Source: Mycteria americana (Eukaryota > Chordata > Aves > Ciconiiformes > Ciconiidae). Taken from it: 64,000 nucleotides of DNA. The notes under the pieces were generated by a model. That model had not been told where the DNA came from. It searched no databases and was given only the letters and a program-made list of their open reading frames with translations. This document shows positions 52,730 to 61,505 of the stretch, in pieces. Location of the stretch: contig NC_134372.1 in NCBI RefSeq assembly GCF_035582795.1, positions 39,160,316 through 39,224,315 of the forward strand. Direction: 5' to 3'. The translations under genes were made by a program, and so were the position numbers. Each line of letters opens with the position of its first letter. The stretch's first letter is position 1.

Positions 52730-52881
52730 AGATCAGAAAAGGACCCCTCACCTCTGATTTAAAAAATAAATAGCTGGTTTAGATGGTTATTACTGGAATC
52801 TCATCTTTAAAGGAACAGGAAAGTCATTTTTTAGATTTTTGTCTCCTCTTTCAAATGGCTTATTGGAAACGGAAATGTCTT

Positions 52882-53034
52882 TCAGAGTTCTGTAACATGC
52901 ATTGGATAGCTTGGAGGTGGATGTGACGGCAGTTTAATATTAAGGCGCCTGATATGACAACCGTGGCAGAGCAAGTGGCCCTCTAATGGGTAACAACGAT
53001 GGCCTTCCTCATCATTGAGCTGCAAGCCACAATC
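52882..53034 (-). CDS. WTIP: WTIP terminal coding exon: end of LIM3 and PDZ-binding-type tail
   Basis: The last coding exon holds 50 codons plus TGA. It completes LIM3: [16 protein letters not shown], then [10 protein letters not shown] supplies the last zinc ligands (C-X20-C-X2-C spacing from the CEDC cysteine). A proline/serine tail follows and ends in MHVTEL. WTIP, AJUBA and LIMD1 share three C-terminal LIM domains and act as adaptors at cell junctions, in podocyte signalling, in the Hippo pathway (LATS binding) and in P-bodies. From memory of the family, the HVTEL ending is particular to WTIP and binds PDZ domains, whereas AJUBA and LIMD1 end differently. The acceptor is TTCTAG at 53,040-53,035 and the junction is phase 0. 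The tail between LIM3 and HVTEL differs from the mammalian one as I remember it. Identification as WTIP is confident. Confidence 0.93.
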   Translation of the reverse strand, partial: DCGLQLNDEEGHRCYPLEGHLLCHGCHIRRLNIKLPSHPPPSYPMHVTEL

Positions 53035-55808
53035 CTAGAAGAAACATACATCCCAGATTAGTGAGTGATTCCGGTAGGTCATCTCACAACAATGTTGATC
53101 CATCCTGCATAACCTTAAGAGCTCCCTCCCATGCCTCCAAAGCCAGGAACCTCAAAGAGTTTTTGGTAGGTGGACCCTGACTATCTCATATTAAGCAAAA
53201 TGACATCACTGAAGTCAAACAGGACAGTCTATAATAGTACCCAGCATCTTTTCCCCCCATTGTTTCCCATCCTGGTCTCTTCTTCATCTAATAAGTGTTG
53301 ATGCAAATCAGACAAAAACAGGCCAAGGACGGACTCTTACACATACGACCTGGAAGAACTTGGAACAGAGAAGGAGCTAATTCTGCAACAAGGCAGTGAG
53401 CAAGAAATGGGGGAGCGTAAGTAGAGAATGGGAGGAGGGGGAGATGACACATGTTTTACTTCTGAAGCAGGGCTGTACTTTCTTCAATTTGGAATTTAAA
53501 AAAATTAAAGACTTCAAGGCCAATGGTTCATCTTTAGTGGAAATATGTTAGTACCTCTGGGACAGGGACAACATGGGTGAACAATAGTGGAGGAACAGAG
53601 ATAAAAAGAAAAATAACAAACGATGAGCTGGCAGACTATTATGTACGCTGCAATAGAAACAATCCTGGTTCTCTGTTGTCATCATTATAATTTTGAGAAC
53701 ATTTTAAAGTCATGGCAGTTTTGTCTTGGATTTGATGTTTCAGGTATGTTAAATACTTAAAAATTGTTCCTGTGACCAGACCTGACAGACCAGAGATTCT
53801 GAGTATGTATCTCCACCCTTAACAGAAAGGAAAAAAAAAAAAAAATTGAACAAGGTGGCCATATAGGTCATTTTAGTATTGAAAACTGATGCAAAGTTTT
53901 TAATTGGACACAAAGTATGGTTTTTTCAGCTTTCATAGCTCAAGTTACAATGCTGAAATAAGAATGAAAAATGGGTTTTAAAGTAAGCTTTAAAACTGGA
54001 GTGTTAGGTTAGGGAGACTTTGATTAAAGTTGCTGCCAAGGTACTTTTCTGTGTGTTACTGTATGTTATATAATAACTTCATAGTCCTTCATGTAAGAGT
54101 TAAAATTCCTCATTAGAATTTAACAATTTCAGATACCCTGTAGATGTGCCAAGTGTTCATACCTTTTTCCCTCTCCAAAATTGTTTTCCTCTTCTGCAAT
54201 GAAAAAGCCTACCTTCTCAGTGGATTTCAGTTTTAGAATGGGGTCTATTGATCTGTAAACCGGCTTGAACTTGAGCAGAAGTTAAGTGGTTGCACAAGAA
54301 AGAGATGATACAGAGAAGCAGCAAAGTTTCCAAACAGACTACTGACTTTGCATGGCCACCAGGTGATGATGGCACTAACAGCATTTCAGAAGTGGCTGTG
54401 TAAGTCATCATAGCCTTTGCAAAAGTCTCTATGTGAATACCTCAAAATACTGGCACTAACTTTTCTAGCAGTATTTGGAGACAGCAGTGACCCAGGGTGT
54501 ACAGTTTGAGAGCCTGATTTGAGACCATTAGGCAGTAACCTACCCTTGTTAACACATGGCTAACCCCCTGATTTCTGTACACAAATGCACTCTGCCATTC
54601 TGGGCAGATGTGGAGGCAGCTTGATTTGCCTCAAACTGGAACGAGAATGGGGAAATGAATAATGAAACAGAACTGAAAATAAACCCCCATTGGGACATTC
54701 TAATATAAAGTCAATAGCCTGAGAGAGCAGGGGAGGGAGCTGTCATCTTAGGTGAAGCCTGCACAAAGCAATAGATGGGGGAAGAAGGAGGAGGGAAGTA
54801 CAGCTCTCCAAAATGCTGTGATTTCCTGTGCCAATTTATCTTTAAAAATTAACAGAAAAGGATGGTGTATCAGGTATCTCTGATGGAAGGAGATATCTGA
54901 GTGGAGGGGGTCTTCCTTACATTTAGGTTCACATACGTTTCAAGATGCCCTGAATTTTGTTGTTTTCTCCCTCAGTCAGAATTCTCTTTGTAAAACCTTT
55001 TTGTGCAAAAGCACATAGAAGATAGTATTGCTGCATTTTTGCCTCTGGTGCCAAGACAGTTAGGTAGCACAGTTAGGATCTGTGTGGATATTTGCATATT
55101 ATATCAGCAAAAGGGACTTTTTGGGTTGATCCCAAATTAAAGAGTTTGTTTCCCTCCTTATGCTCCCGGATGCAGAGCTAGGACTGAACTCATCTCTCCT
55201 CTCCAAAGCAAGAGCACTAATCCCACAACTTGATCCGCCCCAATAAACATTTAAAAGTTCTGCACAAAAAGAAACTACGCCCAAAAAAGTGACAGAAAGT
55301 CAGTGGTATCCCTGTCTCTTTTCTAGTGAAGAATCAATACTCATTCAGCATGGAAAAACCACTGATCCCCTAGAAAAGCCTTCCCGTGCAGGAGCGAGGG
55401 TCCTTCCCTGCACAGGCAAGGTGAATTCAAGTCTCCTCAGATCAGAGCCACACAAGCTGTATCAAGAGATCAGGAAAAAGAGAACAGGCACCTACACTTT
55501 GTTCTCTCCCCATCTGGAAGTATTGAGAAAATTCAACCCAAACAACCAAACCCAGCTTTTGAAGTTAATATAATGGGACAAAAAAGACACTACTTTGGCA
55601 CTAGAGATGACAGCACCACTTGCAGCCCAGCTAGCGCTCATCGCTTTGCCTCCCCTCCAGGAGCCAGGTGAGGCAGGGCCCAACCTGCCCAGGCGTCCAA
55701 GGGCCAGCAAGTGCACCCTGGGGTGCGAGTCAGGCACCTACCAAGAGGCTGCTAGTTGTTTGCAAAGCCTTGCCGTGGGGCAGGCCGGCAGAGGCGCCTG
55801 ATGCTTAC
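53035..55808 (-). other. WTIP: WTIP intron (last), 2,774 bp
   Basis: GT-AG, phase 0 intron within LIM3, between codons for CE and DC. It has an A run near 53,829 and a somewhat GC-rich 3' flank near 55,620-55,800 (plus-strand coordinates) adjoining the next exon. I see no repeats of known family, no embedded gene and no RNA gene. Confidence 0.85.
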
Positions 55809-55877
55809 CTCGCAGTGATAGCACTCCACATGGTAGTCTTTATCCATTGACACCACCCGAATGGTCTCCTCGGAGCC
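55809..55877 (-). CDS. WTIP: WTIP coding exon: middle of LIM3
   Basis: Exon of 69 bases, 23 codons, phase 0 at both ends. It encodes [20 protein letters not shown] followed by HCE. The H of DYH, the C of VEC and the C of YHC are zinc ligands of LIM3 (H-X2-C-X2-C). The acceptor is CCCAACAG after a clear pyrimidine tract and the donor is GAG|GTAAGC. The sequence is nearly identical to mammalian WTIP as I recall it ([21 protein letters not shown]), with the conservative changes expected of a bird orthologue. It joins in frame with the exons on either side. Because the exon is 69 bases and phase-symmetric, skipping it would keep the frame but remove the core of LIM3. Confidence 0.94.
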
Positions 55878-57723
55878 CTGTTGGGGAAGCAGAGAGAAGG
55901 TAAGAGTGGGCTTGTAGGCGGTGTTTTCTCAATCTTCTTTCAGTGCCCAACCTACTGCTTTGGAGAGCTGTTTCCCTGGGGGATTCCCTCTTCCTCCACA
56001 GAGCAGAGGCTCTGTGACCGCTGAGGGTCTTGTCCCCTGGTGCACCGCTGTTTTTGCTGTTTAGCAGCAGCGTGGGTGTCTGACATATCTAAGCTGTAGA
56101 GGTCATTTGGAGAGTGTAGCCAAAACTTCATCCTCAAGGGACAAATTAGTCTTGAAATCAAGTAATTTTCCAAGGGCACCCAGGATCTGAACGAATTACC
56201 AGCCAAAAACTATGACCTGCTGATTGGGTAACTTCTCCTTGTAGACAGCCTGCCCTGAGTTTTCCAGGACTTGTATTCCCCTCAAACCATCTGCTGCACA
56301 GCTATTTTGCACATGTCGCTGTATGTACCCCATAGGGATTTACATACCAGTCCAGTAGGTAATTATGTGCACAGGCAAAAACCTCAGTGTGAGGGTGGAT
56401 GCAATGGAGTTGTGTAATTCCTGGCTGAGCCCCAGGCCCTGCAGAGCAGCCCATACCCTTCTTGTAACCTCACAGACTCTTTCCCTGATCCACTCTGAAG
56501 CCTCTGAAGACAGAGCTCATTAAATTTGTTGCCTTGCATTGTTTCCAGTTCCAGGTGTGGTTAGAGCATCAGATATGACGTAGACTATGTCTGAGAGAAG
56601 CTGTGGGCAAGCTAGTACCTGCACTGCTAGACCTGAACTAACCTAAGAAACCTCCATGGGAAAGAACGTGGAGTGCATCCTGCAAGCCATTAGATGAGTC
56701 AGCAGGACTGCTTTTTTTTTTTTTAAAAAGTCATTTTGTAAGACACAAATCCAGTTAAATTTATATAGGGGTTTTCTCCTCACATCCCATCATGAGGACA
56801 AGCAGTTCTGGCTCAGCTTTTATAAGGTTTCTAATTATGTGAGACCTGTCCATTTAACAGAAATAATAATGATAAATAGAGAGTAACATGCAGAGTGATG
56901 GAGGTGGGCATGCTGAGAGGCTCTAGCCACAGGCTTTACTAGGGCACAGCAGCTTATAGGATGCAAGCTCTGGCTCTATAAACACAAGGAGGAAAAGGAG
57001 GGAGGCTCTGAGGCCCTTGCTTACAAATGAGCTGGTCAGTGACCACAGCAATGGGAACTCAGAGGCTCCGGTGCCCACCAGAGTGGGAACACCACTGCAG
57101 GCAGGCAGAAAAGGGATGTCTTAATGCACAAGTCTTATCGTGGTAGCTACACTGTCAGGATAGGCTCAGGTTGCAAGCAGGTCATTCACCTGGCTTCCCT
57201 TTTAGCCAACTTTTCTGCTGCCTTTTTCCACCCCTTTAAGCACTTGCATTACATTGCCACCCCAGGCCAACAGACTGTGTGGCCTTTTCACAGGGTCAGG
57301 GTAACCCTCAGATGTCTTTTCAAGTTTGGGCATCTTAACAGATCCACATCAGAAATGCAAACATAGCAGACAAGGAAAATTGCTACTTGAGCTAATAGGA
57401 GATTCTAAAAATAAACAGGGCTTTACTTCTTGGGTTGTTCTTGGAGCCCCAGTCAGGGCTTTCAATTAAATGAGATTTATAACAGCATAATTAAGACCTG
57501 GAAAGCACCCTAAAGATACAAAGTACTATGCTGCATAAGTAGTATGACTATTACAACCTCTGGGAATGTTTGGGAGTGACATTACTGCTGAACTGTATTT
57601 AATTTAGTATCTGACATAGTATAGGTTCTGGAAGAGGGAGGAAAAACACCTACTGTGTTTTTACAAAGTGTTCATATGCCAACAGTTGTTTTCTCTAAAG
57701 AGTCAGTGCATGTTAACATGTAC
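55878..57723 (-). other. WTIP: WTIP intron, 1,846 bp
   Basis: GT-AG, phase 0 intron at the start of LIM3. It is non-coding, with a T run near 56,712 and no recognisable mobile element or RNA gene. Confidence 0.85.
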
Positions 57724-57775
57724 CTGTGCTGGTAGGATCGGCTGGTTACAGGAAGCGCATTTTGGTGCAAAAACC
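57724..57775 (-). CDS. WTIP: WTIP coding exon: LIM2-LIM3 junction
   Basis: Small exon of 52 bases. The first base completes a threonine codon split with the upstream exon (phase 2) and 17 codons follow, encoding VFAPKCASCNQPILPAQ. KCASC gives the first two zinc ligands of LIM3 (C-X2-C). The acceptor is CACCCTAG and the donor is CAG|GTACAT. The peptide VFAPKCA-C--PILPAQ is a hallmark of the LIM2-LIM3 linker in the Ajuba/LIMD1/WTIP family. The exon is flanked by two LIM exons in the correct order and phase, so the call is firm even though the exon is far too short to be found as an open frame. Confidence 0.93.
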
Positions 57776-58860
57776 CTAGGGTGCAAGAAGAAAGTGTTCA
57801 AATCACATTTAAAGCTTCTTCAAAAAGTAGAACCAAGAGAGCTATTCTAACCATGCCTTGTTTTTAGCAAAATCTAGATACACAGGATTTGAAACACCTT
57901 AAATGTTTGATCATACTTAGGGAAAAGGAAATTTGGAAGAGGCTGATCTACCCCAGCTTTATTGCTCAGGTCTTCCTGACCTCTAGGCATAGTGAATCCA
58001 GCCCTCTTCCCACATCTGCCCTTCCTCTTACCTTCCTTTACTCATAACACCATTCAAATTCTTCCAGAGACTCACTGCTTTGACTGCAAAGCAGCTCCTG
58101 ACTTGGGGACTGGCACCATCTGATGTCAGAAGACATAACTGTGCTAAATAGGAGAGGGGCTGATCATGGCTAGGATCTACTTAAACCAAATGCATCAACT
58201 GGTCTTATTATCCGTAGCTGCATTTTACAACAATCACTGGGACAACATTCACTCTATCCTTGTAACACGGTCAACTTGGTACCAATAAGGTTGAGCACAG
58301 AGTGATTTACTCTTGCTGCATAAGCTGAGCTACTGGTCGACTGGAGCTAAGAGCATTCCTGTTGCCTTCAAGCAGGAGCAGAAAGGAGTCCAAAGGCAAC
58401 CACTGAAACCACAAAACTTTTTGTCAGGTGAGGCTAAAGTCATTCTAACACTAGCTGCTAATTACATGTCTACTGTCCAGTCTAGGTTAACCTAACTTAC
58501 AGTCGCCAGTGCCATGCACTACCAGAGCCTCGACTCAGAAACAGCCAGCGGAACCTACCATCACTTGCAGAATTAGCCTGATCTAATTAGTATTGAAAGT
58601 TCTGAAAGAAGTAACGAAACAGCCACAAGAGAAGTACATCCTCCGATGGTGATTTTCAACCTCACCTGGCCACACTGGGCCCATGAAGTGACCTTTAATA
58701 TAACTTTAAAATACTTTACAAATGCAACATGTGAGAGCAGCACTTGAGGGACATCTGAACAAATAGGAATGACCCTTTTTATCTACTACAAGGCTTATAA
58801 CTATACCAATAATTTAACTACTATAATTTTTCCAAGCATGCAATGGAGTTGCGTACTTAC
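57776..58860 (-). other. WTIP: WTIP intron, 1,085 bp
   Basis: GT-AG, phase 2 intron at the LIM2-LIM3 boundary. Nothing else is recognised inside it. Confidence 0.85.
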
Positions 58861-58991
58861 GTATGGTAGTCTTTGACACAGTAAATATTGTTCTCCACAT
58901 CTACAGTGAAGGGGACTCCATCCAAACACTCGTTACACACCACGCAGCGGAAGCAGCCAGGATGGTATGACTTCCCAAGGGCCTGTAAGAT
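58861..58991 (-). CDS. WTIP: WTIP coding exon: most of LIM2
   Basis: Exon of 131 bases, 43 codons plus two bases. It begins [20 protein letters not shown], continues through [18 protein letters not shown] and ends VKDYH plus the first two bases of a threonine codon. The zinc ligands of LIM2 seen here are H of SYH, C of PGC, C of FRC, C of VVC, C of IYC and D of VKD, in standard LIM spacing (H-X2-C-X2-C-X2-C-X18-C-X2-D). Acceptor CTTAAG, donor TAC|GTAAGT. This block is almost invariant across WTIP, AJUBA and LIMD1, so on its own it fixes the family; the C-terminal exon fixes the member. No stop or frameshift interrupts it. Confidence 0.95.
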
Positions 58992-60079
58992 CTTAAGAGG
59001 CAAACAGCAAGATAAGTGGATGTGTGATTACATGAGATTCCCCCCCCATATACTGCTGTGTCTGATTCTTAATAATGACAGTGAGAAAAGCACTTCAGGA
59101 TGAAATTACCACTCTGCAGATCTGTCAGCAAGGGGCCTTTTAAAACAATCAACTTGCTTATTTCAGTGGGTTTCAGTAGGCTCCCAATAAAAAGAACTGT
59201 GAAAATCAGGCTAACGCCCATCAGTCTTAGCTCTGCAGGGCCAACATTGCCAACAGAAATTGAAAACGGCTTCAGAGACCACTTCTTGGAAAATCTGTTG
59301 CAGCCAAATACAAGTTACTGGGATACAGAGTTAATTTACAAAACTTAACAGGCTGTGACAGACAGAATCCAAACCAGTTATTACTCAAAAAGTAAAATAA
59401 CAAGAAAAAAAATAGGTGTCCCTTTATTGATTAAGGATCCTAATCCACCACGGTTACTGACTGGTTATCACCCATAGAAGCCTGTCGGTTTCTGTTAAAA
59501 TTCCATCTGTATCCATGAGTTTGGATACAGATCCATCCATCTGTCCAGGCTTTTCCTATGATGACCTTGTCTACTGCATTTTAAAGGTTTCAGGGAAAGG
59601 CCTAATGCAGTCTCAGCCACACTACTACAGAATAGATCCCCTCCCTCCTGGCATCCTTGTATGTAACGCTCAGTGTGGCACTGGGACATCAAGGAGGAGG
59701 CATGAAGCCCATGAACAAGCCTCTGGGAAGAGTGAGACACAGTATCATCTTCAGGCAGCTCTCAACAGGTTTTAGCACCAGTTGCATACATTTCAGGTGT
59801 AAGAAATACCTTTGGAAGGTAATTTCAAAAAGTATCAGCTAGCTGCAGTGCTCAGCTTGGAGGTGCTAATAAAGCTGGAGATGAAAAATCTCCACAGGCC
59901 AAGCTCTCATGGCCCTGTAGGTGATTCTATGAATAAAGATCAAATCAACAGGAAATAAGAAGCGGCCCATCAGAAAAATGAACAAAATCAATTTATTTGA
60001 ACCTTTTTTCCCCCTCTAATGAAGCCCTATAGCTCTCCATTCAGTGAGTGGCACCAGACTCCATTTGGTTTGCAAGTCT

Positions 60080-60330
60080 GTTCCTAGCCAGAAACAACTC
60101 GTCTCTGCGCGTGTGTTGCTATCTAGGCAGCTCCGTAACACAATCTGTTAGCCTGGCGTGGCTGTGCAGCCACCCCTTTGCACAGAGCAACTGCGCTTGC
60201 AGCCTTGAACAGCTTCAGCTGCGCCCAGGCCTGCGGGGCTGCAGCTCTCCACTCCTTGGCTGTACGCGGGCACCACTACTGTGCAGGCACGTTTGTTGTA
60301 TGTGCGCTCCCAGGGAGGAACACGAAGGAA
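60080..60330. promoter_or_regulatory. Intronic CpG-rich patch
   Basis: About 14 CpG in about 250 bases at G+C in the high fifties, clearly above the rest of the intron. It could be an intronic enhancer or alternative promoter of WTIP, or simply GC-rich sequence. No TATA box, initiator or conserved coding sequence is evident. The long open frame across it is probably a by-product of low stop-codon density. Confidence 0.25.
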
Positions 60331-61180
60331 TTAGCCAAATAAGACTGCTTAATTCCTGGAGCTCCCAGAGCTGTTTCCTTTGTGAGAGCACGTTTGATGA
60401 TGGGAGAAAGGCAGACAAGCACCTGCCAAGCTTCCAGCTACTGAGCTCCACCAATGAGATATTATGGACTCTTGCCTGGGATTCTGCAATTAAGGGCCAG
60501 CTCAAAGCACGCAAGTCAGGATACCCCTCCCCGTCCCAGCATGACACAACTCTAGAAATTTGCTCTTGGGCTAAAACGAACAATATCCTTGTCCAACCAG
60601 TGGTGCCAGGATATGAGCCAGAATCCTCATTAGTGAAGTCTCCGTTCCAGCTCCTACTGAACCTCCGTCTCTGCAACGCAATAGCTACTTCTATTAGGCA
60701 TATTGAGGTTCATATACATTTTAAAGCAAGAGGAAAATAAATATACTACATGATCTGCACTTCTTCAATGTGCAAGCTACTTCATTTCGTTTGGGAATTT
60801 CTGCTTAGGAAGAACAGACTAAATTCTTCCTACTTTCACCCACTGAAATGATGCCAGCAGCATCTGGCCCAACCCATAGCCCTTTGATTTTTTTTTGTAT
60901 TATAAAAGTAACTCTGACCACTGGCTCCCTACAAATCCCACTGGCAATAATGCATTTTAACTGACATGGAGCAAGTGGCAGAAGATAAATAAAGCAAGTC
61001 ACAGAGCAGGCGACCTCAGGACTATTGATAATGTCCCTCTCCTCGCTAGCCCATCTCTGTCCATCCACTTGACAAAGCTCTTGCTATTCTACTGTCTTAC
61101 AGAGCACAGCCTCTGTTTTCCTTTACCATGGTCTCATACAAAACTGTGCTGTATTTCCCCCCTTTAGTATTAAAATTCTA

Positions 61181-61206
61181 TTTATATTTATTTATTTATT
61201 TATTTA
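61181..61206. repeat. (TTTA)n microsatellite
   Basis: About six TTTA-type units inside a WTIP intron; simple repeat. Confidence 0.85.
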
Positions 61207-61449
61207 AACTGGCATGTGGCAGAACAACAGCCTCTCATGCTCTCAGGTAGAAAAGAAGCCCCACTTACTGTACTTAATAGAGCATGAAGGTATTTTTGTT
61301 TATTTACTGCCTCAGTTTCAAAAATTACCTTGACAGCAGCAAAAACACAATGATAGTCTGACTAGGGAAAAAGCACAATGTGTCACAGTGCACTACCCAA
61401 AGTACATGAAAAGCAAGCTACCCCGCCGTTAGGAATTTAGGTCTCTTAC

Positions 61450-61505
61450 CATTTCCATTATGAGGTGTCCACAAACAAAGCACTTGTCTGCTGTTTGCTG
61501 AAAAC
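61450..61505 (-). CDS. WTIP: WTIP coding exon: LIM1-LIM2 linker and start of LIM2
   Basis: Exon of 56 bases. The first two bases complete a glycine codon split with an exon outside the window (phase 1). Eighteen codons follow, giving FQQTADKCFVCGHLIMEM. With the upstream residues this is the family signature YSGFQQTADKC-VCGHLIMEM. KCFVC provides the first two zinc ligands of LIM2. Acceptor TATTCAG, donor ATG|GTAAGA, phase 0 to the next exon. In WTIP as I recall it, this stretch follows the end of LIM1 (the YCQEDFLYS region). I searched 61,506-64,000 on the minus strand for that exon and did not find it, so the N-terminal region and LIM1 lie beyond the right edge. The gene is therefore partial here. 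Confidence 0.94.

Larger units (their letters stand above)
48785..52881 (-). other. WTIP: Inferred long 3' UTR of WTIP
   Basis: About 4.1 kb of AT-rich sequence between the WTIP stop codon and the distal AATAAA. It is free of recognisable CR1 insertions, unlike the intergenic DNA beyond it, which fits a transcribed UTR. On the transcript strand it contains five Pumilio recognition motifs of the form TGTANATA: TGTACATA at 52,729-52,722, 51,766-51,759 and 50,273-50,266, and TGTATATA at 49,399-49,392 and 49,031-49,024. Pumilio proteins (PUM1/PUM2) bind this motif and recruit deadenylases. Its extent is inferred from the polyadenylation signal, and alternative proximal sites are possible. Confidence 0.6.
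58992..61449 (-). other. WTIP: WTIP intron, 2,458 bp
   Basis: GT-AG, phase 0 intron inside LIM2. It contains a CpG-rich, GC-rich patch at about 60,080-60,330 that supports a 230-codon plus-strand frame (60,048-60,740) and an overlapping 153-codon minus-strand frame, neither recognised. A (TTTA)n repeat lies at about 61,181-61,206. Confidence 0.8.

Noticed and set aside
52882..61505. Alternative identification as AJUBA or LIMD1.
   Set aside because: The LIM2 and LIM3 blocks are shared by all three, but the HVTEL C-terminus and the GHLIMEM and [15 protein letters not shown] variants fit WTIP better than the AJUBA or LIMD1 endings I know.
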